This document shows positions 28,001 to 36,166 of a DNA stretch of 51,359 nucleotides, piece by piece. Under the pieces are notes generated by a model. That model was not told the origin of the DNA, made no database searches, and saw nothing but the letters and a program-made list of their open reading frames with translations. How positions within the stretch are numbered: position 1 is the stretch's first letter; every line of letters begins with the position of its first letter. This DNA comes from Fragilaria crotonensis (taxonomy: Eukaryota > Bacillariophyta > Fragilariophyceae > Fragilariales > Fragilariaceae). The translations under genes were made by a program, and so were the position numbers. The stretch covers positions 1-51,359 of the forward strand of contig JAKSYS010000454.1 of NCBI GenBank assembly GCA_022925895.1, in the 5' to 3' direction.

Positions 28001-28080
28001 TGCGATGAACTCGGAGAATCATTTGTTCCGGCGTCGTCGACGTTGACTTGTGTCACAAAGTCGAAGGAGTGGAGTGACAT
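24730..28080 (-). CDS. Element A integrase and reverse transcriptase (1116 codons)
   Basis: The longest open frame in the window. Integrase: HHCC finger WHQRLGHINF...CPICLAAK (about residues 70-115), first Asp in SIDFGFM, then a scrambled stretch of about 45 residues in place of the second Asp motif, then Glu in HQNGPGERPHQ. Linker as in B (YVSGIILNTSASRIRNVRRKY). RT: RKARNCCDRSP, motif A KVDATNAYANS, HALQGHPESGALW, motif C CRQVDDLAIG, and PDIGYAVTTLARF. The last roughly 130 residues are out of register; the true RNase H frame starts near 25160. The first roughly 60 residues before the HHCC finger are probably also out of register. Confidence 0.88.
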   Translation of the reverse strand: MSLHSFDFVTQVNVDDAGTNDSPSSSHTGLCYWMMIANSLSSHRNQVCQSQTTGPIEGYPVLSLSRSALRMLWHQRLGHINFRRLSEMHRFVKGMPQFKIPSEIEGCPICLAAKLRKAPAGTKTTMRATECYQGVSIDFGFMVQKSRDSERHNNLVGLNGETCYVLLTDHYSGRLFGRAFATKAPPIEWINSWLASNAPAPTNMSAWTEAANWANVARSTELSRTLDTRWNSQDQTPHQNGPGERPHQTIGDALRTMLSGADLRPNFWPYAFYHYIRLYNFVPHGDRPSSPYEMCGAPLPNLAKLRTFGCRIVRPTTARYGRVVPNSRLGVFLGYSRSLKIMYYFDLGSSTVKTATHARFDEGMNDLDEPPPNVKHLRNLANDGVINPDRLDLPPINLEVSDDPFERLDELSPSVTCEHPHLGFEIQECHIRKRGYVSGIILNTSASRIRNVRRKYIGAFIVSINDVAVFTAASITAALETVATSDERSFKIVFAPDRYIPVVDRHLDQPLHLSIDQLRVISTIKLSPSPPTAIHDGSFEEFDDDPNDDQVQILLRSLNTTTHGTSEEQGLGGFTRRKLRKLPNWSDWKAAEFKQLDSMAKQEMYGDPVHAPKGSIILRQHWNYIIKSDGTRKARNCCDRSPRAAPQLKLANTYSSCIEQPCMRMFFALCTHEGFISLKVDATNAYANSPPPDQPTFVIIDDQYADWHLVRHGIAVSRDMVLPVQHALQGHPESGALWEKFVNTVIARHGFKSTTHERSLYQGTYKDHRMLICRQVDDLAIGSTNTDAIKDLVRVICADDGIDLRDEGILESFNGVDVEQTDRYIKISCESYIDKLLAHYGWASSSSRETDEKPIEPISASTTQQMFDDYATAPHNGTDAYCDLETAAGFSYRSVLGALIYAYVVARPDIGYAVTTLARFSDHPAKIHYDALRRVARYLRMTKTWGLFYWRRSLISSLPPGTFQTLIADPSLPVFPQPQSRPNSLGMLMPRTLLTSLRAAPLLVSSSCLVAVPWRINQRSSRQFLQAPLRRSSSRLSTPQRLRNTCVPFFSNSATHNLSRLPCSKITLRLFSWLTQVVQRLVHAILIFSILLSKNGKPTETLFFPIYLASSIPRTL

Positions 28081-28206
28081 GCGCCACAGGTCATTCCGTC
28101 AATTGGGTCGAGGATGCTTGCCGCAGATACTTGGGTATGTTCGGTGCAGAGCCCGAACGAATTGATCATGGAAGCGGCGCCAAGTGAGCTTCGGCAGTTG
28201 GAGTGA

Positions 28207-28650
28207 TCAGGGCCTCAGTGAGGTTAGGCCGCCTCGCCTTTCCGTTGGTTGCAAGATGATATAGATATCCTGCGAGCGTCGGAGGCGATGCGGGAACAGA
28301 ATGTGTCCGGGACCTTCGGTGAAACTTGACATGTGATACCCGTCGGTGCCAAGCTGTTTTGCAATGGCAGCGTGCGAGATGATGATCCCTGGGATCGTGG
28401 GGGTGAAATACGTCCGAATGTATACGGACGATGGGCTTCCGGCACTTCCACGGTTGTCAACGGGGATACAAAGGAAACCGACACCAACGGGATGGTGTGC
28501 ATGGTGACCGGCATCAAACAGGCGGACATTTGTGCGAGTGAGGGGGCGGTACGCGAATAGGAGCCTGCGATCGTTGGCGGTACATGCCATCGAGCCATTA
28601 TCTGCATGCGCAAACGAGAGGTGCTGTGTGCGGTCATACGTCTCTGCCAA
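28207..28650 (-). pseudogene. Element A protease
   Basis: A 147-codon frame. The active-site region FAHADNGSMACTANDRRLL is followed by YRPLTRTNVRLFDAGHHAHHPVGVGFLCIPVDN, a strand-rich segment containing the GVG(F) motif, and IYIILQP near the end. Copia proteases cut the Gag-Pol polyprotein. D-N-G-S stands where D-S/T-G is usual; B is the same. The frame is separated by indels from gag upstream and from the integrase downstream (linker ILDPIDGMTC visible at about 28081-28130). Confidence 0.75.
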
Positions 28651-28848
28651 ACGACGGAGGAGGATTGGGTCGGATGCCTCGCTGAGTCGGATGGTTTCTG
28701 ACGCCGGGAGCGAAGGGCCAGTGCGACAGTGACAACAACAGAGCTGACAGTGGGTGTGTCGAAGCAGTCTTCGAAGTCAGAGTCGTCAAGGTCGGTGGCA
28801 CGGATGGAGTTCTGTTGGAAACCGTCGGGACCATCGTCGTCATCCTCG

Positions 28849-30756
28849 TCAACCCGAGGGGTTTTCAGTGGAGGCTTCGTGGACATCCGAGACAGCATCT
28901 TCCAGGATGCGACGCATGGGTCGGTTGACAGGAGCACCAGAGTGTGGGCGGTTTTGGTTTCCGGTAGACGTCAGTCGACTGCGAAATTGCTTGTGCGAAT
29001 TCGCGATCTGCACCTTAAGCTGTGGATGGCGCTGAGCCAAACCTTCTGCCACAATATAATCAACGAAACGGTTGCAGTCTTCGAGCTTGTGGCCGGGGTT
29101 GTGGCATCCGAGGCAGACAGAAGATGCATTTTGATTCTGGGAGATGGCGCGGATCATGATGTCCATTTCCTCATCGTCGAGGGTGTCGTCGGTGCTGGAA
29201 GAGAAATCCGGGGAGGCTGTTTCGATTCGGCGAATGATGGATGCTGGGTTCCGGCCGGGATGTGACGCCTGAGTCGACGGGGGGTCACGACCAATCTCGG
29301 AGGCGTATTCGACGAACGTGGTGGCGAGTTGTGCCAGCGAGAGCTTGAAAGGGAGCGTGCCATCAAGTCCGGTCCGTTTGTCACGTTCAACGAGGCGACG
29401 GATCTCGGGACGCCATTCGGACGTGAGATTCCGGACTGACAAGTCGAGGGCTTCGGACTCTGTGTAGGTGCGCGTGGCCTGTCGTTCGCGTACCATGAAA
29501 TCTTGAAGCCGACGAATGTAGAGGCTGAATGGCTCCGTTCGTCGTTGGCGAGGAATCTCGCTTGCGGTCGAGAAAACTGAATGTAACATGGGATGATGGA
29601 GGCGAAATAGGGAATAGATAGCATGGTATCCCGCCTGCGGTGGACATCCCTCAACGGCACCATGTTCCCGGAACCACTGGGAAATGTGGAGTCCTGACTC
29701 AAAGCGGTGTAGATCAGACCAGACATGAAAGAGTCTTTCTCTCGGACGGAAGCAGGAGCCAGGTCCACCAGGCACCGTGGATTTCGTCTTCCTTTGCAGA
29801 TTCATACGGTGGACACCACACTCCCCATTGTAAGCATGTGGAACAAAAGAGTTTGAACCAGTGTACGAACGAATCGTTTTTGGACGAGTCGAATCTTGGG
29901 AAGCTAGCCTTGCGAAAATCTTTGAACTTGACTTCTCCATACATGAATTGACTCATGTAATCTTCGTAGGATTCGGCGCCGAAAGTGACTTCTGCAGAGA
30001 AAGGATGCATACGTGTAGGCGTCCGAGTCAGATTTCCACCACTCGTGCGCGGTCGAGTTGTCGAATTGAAGAGGGGGGCGAGGTTCCGGGGGGAGTGTGG
30101 AACCGTCCAGCAGCAAACGGAGGTCCATGTCCGCCTGTTGGGCGAGTGTCCACAGGTTGCCCGCGGAAGGTGGGGATTGCGGCCGTAGAGTCGGTTATTT
30201 CAGCATCATCAGCGGTTGGTGCAATCTCCTCGTTCATTCCGGGTGCAACCACGTTCACAGGGACATCCATCGGGGCAGACGTATCAACAACCGAAGGAGG
30301 GCCTTGGCGCGAGCGATGAGATCGGCTCCCGTGAGTACTCTGGGAGGAGGCAGAGGATCCCGGTGGCTTCGGAATTTCGTTATCTGGAAGCAGGAAACGG
30401 ATCATGATAGGAACGTGCACGATGTCGGATGGGCGAGAACGTTCCTTGAGACGTTGGATGATGAGACGCTGAAGCGCCGGCTTGCGCAACGAGATGACGG
30501 AGTTGCGGCTGCGGGCGTGATACATGCCGAAACCGGGATCGGTCAACGTAGGCAGTAAATCTTCCGACAACCATGTAGTGTCTTCGAGTTGTTGCAAAAC
30601 GCTGTTCCGGATGAGATCATGATAGTCTCCCGTAAGCGACATCGTAGGCACATCAAAGACCTCTGTGAGTGGGATTTCTGCCATCGGGCAGTCCACAATA
30701 TCAATGGATATGACAAGACAGTCATTGTCATATTGAACCTCCTCTGCGTCCACCAT
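28849..30756 (-). pseudogene. Element A gag (frameshifted)
   Basis: Gag begins at the ATG at 30756, 180 bp from the 5' LTR. The first frame (30028-30756) has ISIDIVDCPMAEIPLTEVF and ISLRKPALQRLI; the next (29714-30010) has MHPFSAEVTFGAESYEDY and NDSFVHWFKLFCSTCLQWG. The third (28849-29940) gives EGCPPQAGYHAIYSLFRLHHP, YIRRLQDFMVRERQATRTYTESEALDLSV and the knuckle CLGCHNPGHKLEDC (C-x2-C-x4-H-x4-C, 29074-29115), then VDYIVAEGLAQR. Three or more indels break it, in other places than in B. Confidence 0.82.
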
Positions 30757-30922
30757 TTTATTATCGGGTTTCAGAAATATGCGGTCCCGGGTGTTTGGTC
30801 GGAGAGTATTTCTGACACGGAGTGGCTACGTGGTTCCCCGTATCTTGGGAATCGTGCGACAACAAAGAACACGAGAGAACTCGAAATCAGTCGGAGAAGG
30901 CGCAGAAAGCAGTCGTAGAATT

Positions 30923-30935
30923 TGGGCTCATAACC
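30923..30935 (-). other. Primer-binding site of element A
   Basis: Plus reading TGGGCTCATAACC directly beside the LTR start at 30936, as in B (23464-23476) and C (14571-14583). It equals the 5' side of the initiator-Met tRNA anticodon stem, the loop CTCATAA and two bases of the 3' side. A tRNA cut in this arm would prime minus-strand synthesis. Confidence 0.75.
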
Positions 30936-31339
30936 TGTGAGACCCTCCCTAGTACGGCGGCTCCACAAACAGTGACTCGCTTGGGAGTCAGGTTAGGACG
31001 AGGCCGTCGCAATGAAGAGGTGCGAACGCAGGAACAAGAAGGCACAACGCGTGGCGATACCGATACGATTGCGCGTTGTGTGTGTGTTGTGATGGCGTTA
31101 GCGTTGTGGCTGAGTATATCCTTCTGCCCCTTCACCCTTACGATCAGATAGACCGGCAAGAATGCGATTGAGGTAATAAAGGATTATATTAGAAGTTGTG
31201 AGCCGAAAGTACATCGGCGTTTAAACTAGACTAATCATAGTAGCGCACATCATGGCGCGCAGCTACGACCATGGGTAGTCGACCGTGCGCAGTAGGCAGT
31301 AGCACGGTGCTGCGGAGATAAAGAATATATGCACTGACA
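30936..31339 (-). repeat. Element A 5' LTR (404 bp)
   Basis: I read it as identical to the LTR at 24175-24578. Outside it the target duplication GATTC (31340-31344) leads into the RT gene of element O. Confidence 0.93.
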
Positions 31340-31344
31340 GATTC

Positions 31345-31800
31345 TGGGACTTCCGTCGTATGTCCTCCGGCCACGAAACGAGCCTTTCGTCGGAAGTTCT
31401 CACCCATTTTGACGTCGAAGATCAAATGACACTTGATCTGTTGATATCGGGGTGGTATTGCGTCCTTGCTTCCTTCCCAAACTTCAAAAGCCGGACGTAC
31501 GTTCTTCATTTCCTTGAGAATTGCATCCCACCAGTACGTGTTGCCATTTTCGGCGTCGATCTCCCTTGCTTCCTTAACAGACTTGGGGATTCTTATGCCG
31601 AACTTGTGCGTTCGAAGCCAATACTTAGATTTGACTTTGGCAATGATGCGATTTCGCTTCTTGAGCGTGTGCGGTGCCCACCAAGCAAAGGCAGGCTCTT
31701 CAGCGATTCTTGCCTGCACTGCGTATTCAGCAGATTGGACCGGGTACGCTTCTTTCATGTCCTTGAGCGTAACCCAAGTCGTACTCTGGTGAGTTCCCAA
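31345..31800 (-). CDS. Element O: post-integrase linker and RT N-terminus
   Basis: An open segment that starts out of the integrase by a frame change and ends at insertion A. It carries STTWVTLKDMKEAYPVQSAEYAV and EEPAFAWWAPHTLKKRNRII, shared with E, then the RT entry KSVKEAREIDAENGNTYWWDAI, PPRYQQIKCHLIFDVKM and RRKARFVAGGHTTEVPES. The sequence preceding STTW lacks about 20 bases relative to E, where LLVEWKDGS completes a chromodomain-like core. That deletion is probably what breaks the frame. The piece is in frame with the RT island at 23887-24174. Confidence 0.85.
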
Positions 31801-33617
31801 CCAATTGTGGTCTCCCTCCGCCTTCTTGTGCCTGTGCGAGTTGTGATGAAGGCGTCTTGTTGTAAGACTTGTTTGCCGTTCACTCGATGATCAATGATCT
31901 CCTGGAACAGGACATGCCTGTTGCCCTTGTCGTCGATTTGCGCGAATAGGTTCTCGGCTATCGCGTTCGCTGCGAGGGAGGTCTTGTAACCGTCTTGGAA
32001 CTCCACTTCGTACAGTCGCGAGTCTAAGATTGGGTTGTCATTGGCTGTCCCAATTGGTAAGCCGTCTTTGTCACGTAGGCGCTTCACGACGCGGCCGAAT
32101 TGTACTTCTCCGCCTTCTCTCGGCAGCGCAAGCTCCATGTTAAGGTAGGTGTCGTCGAATGAATCAGGCGTGAAATCCTGGTCAGCTTCTTTAATCGTGG
32201 GGTCATTTATCGTTCTCCCGAACTTCTCAACGAACTCGGAGTCGAATGCTGGATTGTCCCAATCGTCGATCTCAAGGATGACGTTCCCATTTTCATCTTC
32301 GGCAACGATGTCATTTCCACCGACGATACGTTCTGTCAGTTGTTCGCTGAAGTCTTTCATACGAGTTTTGTTTTCCTCGAGTTGCATTTCCAGCTGCGTC
32401 ATTCGTTGTACCGTTGTTCGCGAAAGAACTTTTCCGCTCGAGGAGAGAACCCAGAATGACATCAGGGTCCCAATCCTGTGTGATACTCCAAGCCATCTGC
32501 CGACTTTCGTTTCGCCAAGGCCTGCATTTTCGCGATACCAAACCCAGTCATAAAATCCGAAGTCTAGATACTCCGAGATGTCGACAGTTTCGCCAGTGAT
32601 TTGCTCTAATGGACATCGACCATCGAGTCCCCTGGAACTGTTCGAGGTGCAATTCTGTATGTCACAAACCCATTGCAGGCCGTAGTCCCACAATCGCTGT
32701 GGGACGTTCTTTCTCACCATTATCCTGAACCATTTCTTTCTGACTTCGCGGATAACACCTTCCGCAAAGTTATGATTCGGTCGATAAGGTCCCGTTATGT
32801 GAAAGTCAATCGAATACTTTCTCACATTCTTCATGAATTCGGTCTTGCGGCCACATTGTTCTTGCGACCCATCAAACGTGAGTCGTTCGGGCCTTCCAAA
32901 CTCATTGATAAATTGACGGAGTGCGTCACCGGCTGCTGACTTCGCCGTTAATGGGTAGGCCATTGCAAAGAAATCTTTGTTGGCGAATACTTGTGCGTAT
33001 CGATTCCCGCTTGTGGACTTACATCGCCCATCCATCGTGTCGGTGTAAAAGCCTCCACGCAGAAGTGGCTTCTCGAATATTCGATCGGCCCTGTAACGTC
33101 TGCTCAAGGGCAATACGGCGGACCGTATGCAGTTTTGAGTTGTGGCTTTGATGGTTTCATGAGCCTGGGCTAATCCGACCAGCCATCGTTCGCTCAATTC
33201 CTGAGCTGTAATTCCGGTATGACGCTTGCTTGTAGCAAATGTCTTTGGGATTGGTACGTCAGGTACGGTGTCAATGTTGTGTTGCGTTCGCACTTCGGCA
33301 ATTAGTCGATCACTTATGACACAGGAGATCGGTCGGGCATCGAAGTTATGTGTCGACATGTCGAAATGGACTGTTTCGACGATGGATGATGTCGATCTTG
33401 TCGTCTGCATCTCGCTGATGTTTCCCTCCTCCGCGTGATGGGTGGTGGGCGTTGGAAACTGCACATCGTGTGGATTCCATTCACTCGACGAAGACAAGAC
33501 AATATGCGGACAATTATCGAGTTCATGATTTGTCGGCGTCCGCGAGTCAAAGTATATCGTGGTACCGTCGGCTTGCATCGGGTGGGTGAAATTGTCATCA
33601 TCAGACGCAAAGTGCAT
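31755..33617 (-). CDS. Element O integrase without an HHCC finger
   Basis: 620 open codons. The N-terminal spacer is serine- and histidine-rich. Where other copia integrases have an HHCC zinc finger, the sequence is LSERWLVGLAQAHETIKATTQ, then IRSAVLPLSRRY, with no CxxC. The catalytic core follows: GGFYTDTMDGR (first Asp), LTFDGSQEQ (second Asp) and YRPNHNFAEGVIREV (Glu). The C-terminal region includes WLGVSHRIGTLMSFWVLSSSGKVLSRTTVQR, acidic linkers, and EIIDHRVNGKQVLQQDAF near the end, where a chromodomain-like module starts in E. Upstream, from about 33710, a separate frame holds the conserved SLINPNQLRSHGIEVQDNPF. Confidence 0.85.
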   Translation of the reverse strand: MHFASDDDNFTHPMQADGTTIYFDSRTPTNHELDNCPHIVLSSSSEWNPHDVQFPTPTTHHAEEGNISEMQTTRSTSSIVETVHFDMSTHNFDARPISCVISDRLIAEVRTQHNIDTVPDVPIPKTFATSKRHTGITAQELSERWLVGLAQAHETIKATTQNCIRSAVLPLSRRYRADRIFEKPLLRGGFYTDTMDGRCKSTSGNRYAQVFANKDFFAMAYPLTAKSAAGDALRQFINEFGRPERLTFDGSQEQCGRKTEFMKNVRKYSIDFHITGPYRPNHNFAEGVIREVRKKWFRIMVRKNVPQRLWDYGLQWVCDIQNCTSNSSRGLDGRCPLEQITGETVDISEYLDFGFYDWVWYRENAGLGETKVGRWLGVSHRIGTLMSFWVLSSSGKVLSRTTVQRMTQLEMQLEENKTRMKDFSEQLTERIVGGNDIVAEDENGNVILEIDDWDNPAFDSEFVEKFGRTINDPTIKEADQDFTPDSFDDTYLNMELALPREGGEVQFGRVVKRLRDKDGLPIGTANDNPILDSRLYEVEFQDGYKTSLAANAIAENLFAQIDDKGNRHVLFQEIIDHRVNGKQVLQQDAFITTRTGTRRRRETTIGWELTRVRLGLRSRT

Positions 33618-33659
33618 TCTGACGTCCCCGAAAGGGTTGTCCTGTACTTCAATTCCGTG

Positions 33660-34099
33660 GGATCGAAGCTGATTCGGGTTGATGAGCGAATGGTCAAGAG
33701 CAAATCGCCCATCCAGATGGCCTCATTGAAAACGAGGATATACGTCATGCCCGTACTTGAGCTGGTGATAGCTGTAGCACCGGTGACGATGGGAACATTG
33801 CGGATAGGTTCGTAGCTGTCCGCGTATGGTGAGACGTCACATTCGCGATTGGTATGGTGCATGATGATGGCATTACTGCCGAGCACGATGGTGTCCGCAT
33901 GTGAGTCGAGTTCCATGCGACCGTAGGTCGCATGAGAATCATCTTGCCTCTTGCGGCCTCTTTTGTTCACAGATGACGTACGTCTTTGAGACGTCTTATT
34001 GACCGAAACCACAGATGAGTTAATTGTAGTATTGGAGTTGAAAGTGACAACTTCCGAAGACTTTTCTGTTAACGTTTTAATTACTGTGGAGACGATCAC
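33660..34099 (-). CDS. Element O protease (DSHADT type)
   Basis: About 146 codons following a basic serine/threonine-rich leader. The active-site region is RMELDSHADTIVLGSN at about 33890-33915, followed by NVPIVTGATAITSSSTGMTYILVFNEAIWMG. The dipeptide D-T precedes I rather than G, so the motif is not a canonical DTG; E has DSHADTCVAGSN in the same place. Further 3' the register is lost near 33710 and the conserved SLINPNQLR segment continues in another frame. Upstream the ORF overlaps the end of gag by a frame change. Confidence 0.78.
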
Positions 34100-34105
34100 A
34101 TCACG

Positions 34106-35531
34106 TCAATCCTTGCGTGGCTTCTTTTTGTTACGACCTCCAAAGGAGTCGCCGGCATTATCGGGAATGCTGGATTCATCCGTGCCGGATGTCTCATCAT
34201 CTTTGGACGAGTTGCTGAGTTTTATGGCAGCGATAGACTTTTTCAATTCGGCAAGTTGGGCCTTAACGTCGCTGACCTTCCTCTTCGTGGGAGTGAAGCC
34301 CTTTTGCTTTGTTTTTCTTCCTCGTATCCATGACCGTCTGCTTATCCGCGTCGGACATTTTCTCCCAGTCGGAGTAGTAACCAGTCCATACGGATCCGTC
34401 TGGCATATGGATACCTTTGCGCTTGGACGCAAGAGATGCTCCTGCCCCTCCACCACGAATGCGCTTGGCTCTGACCTGTGTAGTGTCAGCCGCCGAAACC
34501 TTTCGGTTGAGTTGATAGTCAGGGAGTTCGGAGACGAGTGCGGACAAGTGATTCGCGCATTCGGTAAAGGTTACTTTGTCCTTATCCATCTGGGCGCGTA
34601 CTCGAAGAGTCCCGACTGCCGTCTGGAGTTGAGGATGTTTGACCTTCTTCAAGAGCATCCTAACCTTCGCTTGTTCTTGTACTGGCTCTCCCTCGGTCTC
34701 AAAGATGTTGAACATTGTCTGGATCTTATCCAAGAATACCGAGAACGAGAGTGCCTTTTCATTCTTGTAGTGGAGCGTATCACGGTAGCGTTCTGCAACA
34801 GCGATGCGTCGGCTGGTGTTGCCTTCTCCGCTGTAGTGACCCCTGAGGGCCTCCATGTCCTTTCGACCGTCCTGGCGTTTGGCAAGTGGCTTGATCCACT
34901 GTTCTGCCGATTCAGCCTGTAAGAAACTCTTCAACAACTGATGTACTTTCCTGGAGTCGGCCTGATAGTTCGAACCGGTCAATGAGGCGCATGCGATTGC
35001 CTTTTCGTTGAAACTTGCATAGTCGGTGGCGCCATCCGGCTGTTCTAGTTCCCTGATGACGTAGCACAAAGGGATGCCATTGACACCGGGGATGGTGGAG
35101 AGATAGTTCACGAATGCCGGCTCCCATTCGGGCCACTTGCGTTCATCCTTGAATTTGCCAGGATCCGCCGCCTTGCTGACGGTATCTGACTGGTCTTTTT
35201 CGACCTTCCTGACGTCTGCACGTTCATACGCCTCGTCAAGTGCCGCTCTGAACTGGGCAGCGTCCTGGATACCAAGTAAAGTTGGTTCCTCTCCAATCCT
35301 CTGATAATCCTGGACCCAGTGAATGAGTCCAATGAGGTATCGAGTTCGACGTAATCCAAAGATGGCTCGACCATCTGCTATGGTACGCCTTCCATAGGAG
35401 TCCGCTAGGTCACGGACGTCTTCCTCTCTCATAGCGAGCACGTCGGCGAATGACTCGAATCCTTCCTCGAGGAGACGTTCACGAGTTTCGTCTTGCTCGA
35501 ATCCTATCCAGGTGAGGATGGTGTCCATCAC
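34106..35531 (-). CDS. Element O gag
   Basis: Starts at the ATG at 35531 (MMDTILTWIGFEQDETRERLLEEGFESFADV) and is open for 422 codons to 34263. The N-terminal 60 residues look like a helical SAM-like or helix-hairpin fold (ESFADVLAMREEDVRDLADSYG), and E gag has the equivalent TWLIAQGFATPNDLMLATESDLDS. The core includes QWIKPLAKRQDGRKDMEAL and LHYKNEKALSFSVFLDKIQTMFNIF. A basic tail DTRKKNKAKG follows. From about 34310 the true end lies in another frame: FTPTKRKVSDVKAQLAELKKSIAAIKL and a KKKPRKD end. I see no CCHC knuckle, unlike A and B. Confidence 0.75.
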
Positions 35532-36166
35532 CGGTGGTGCGACTTCGTCGATTGTCGAAGAGAGAACATGATACTACGCTGTAGATCTTACGTAGAAAAG
35601 GTATTGTAGGTGGAATATGTCATATACACAGATTTATTCTTTCATCACCAATACCAGTGCATGCTGTACGTTTCTACTGGCTTCGAAAATGCAAACTTAT
35701 GCAGCCATGGTATTGCTCTTCGTAGAACCCTACCTGTGAATTTTTGTGCGAAGTATCACATCAATTTGTTCGTTGTTTTGTGAACTCCACCACTTGCTGT
35801 CACCCCATATTGAATACTCCATTCTTCGGCACCTTCGCCCCTTCTTCCTCTTCCCACCAAGCACACTTTGCTCTCCTTGTTGGTGAGTTGTTCCTGGTGA
35901 TTGTTTGAGTGTTGATTGATTTGTTCAATCAATCAACACTCATGATGAGTTTTTGAGGTGCTCCTGTTGTGTGGGTACTGCCTCCTACGTACAGTACTCA
36001 TTTCGGTATCACCGATCACCGACCGCAGTACTGTAGTACTGTAGTACTTGGAGTATCTTTGAGGCTACACTATTTCTTAGTTTGGAGTTTTACATCGAGT
36101 TCTGTCCTTCGACCGTACACCAGTAGAAACCGTAGGAAGTTGTTGCGTACCTTCGCACCGTCCACC
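35532..36166. other. Junction of element O and LINE-2; LINE-2 leader
   Basis: Non-coding. It should hold O's 5' LTR and the start of LINE-2, but no repeat of the 15.1-15.5 kb region was found and neither boundary can be set. A perfect 15-bp inverted repeat with a five-base loop (GAGTGTTGATTGATT / its complement) is at 35907-35941. A short direct repeat, ACTGTAGT, occurs around 36030-36048. The last 70 bases resemble the LINE-1 leader (TTCTGTCC...CG). Confidence 0.45.
35907..35941. repeat. 15-bp perfect inverted repeat
   Basis: Arms at 35907-35921 and 35927-35941, spacer TGTTC. The arm is GAGTGTTGATTGATT. It lies between the O gag start and the LINE-2 ORF1 start. Confidence 0.85.

Larger units (their letters stand above)
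24175..31339 (-). mobile_element. Copia element A: complete insertion in the RT gene of element O
   Basis: 7165 bp bounded by two 404-bp LTRs (24175-24578 and 30936-31339) that I read as identical. The target duplication GATTC is at 24170-24174 and 31340-31344. The minus-strand order is LTR, initiator-Met-type primer site, gag with CCHC, protease, HHCC integrase, QVDD RT, RNase H, polypurine tract CAATGGGGAG, LTR. Identical LTRs indicate very recent insertion. Integrase and RT share one long frame, but gag and protease are frameshifted and the integrase has a hidden pair of compensating indels. It is the sister family of B. Confidence 0.93.
15497..35531 (-). mobile_element. Copia element O: outer, older element hosting insertions A and B
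   Basis: A single copia polyprotein read on the minus strand from gag (35531) to the end of RNase H (15497). It is split twice in the RT gene by complete younger copia elements. Removing A with one GATTC and B with one CTTGG leaves about 5.6 kb of coding sequence and restores the frame at both joints: PES-LITYSSVVSRDS and YKPTK-ADPDVWIRP. The module order gag, protease, integrase, RT, RNase H defines copia. It belongs to the same lineage as element E (DSHADT protease, YVDD RT). Three or more indels break gag-pol. No LTR pair could be recognised at either end. Confidence 0.85.
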
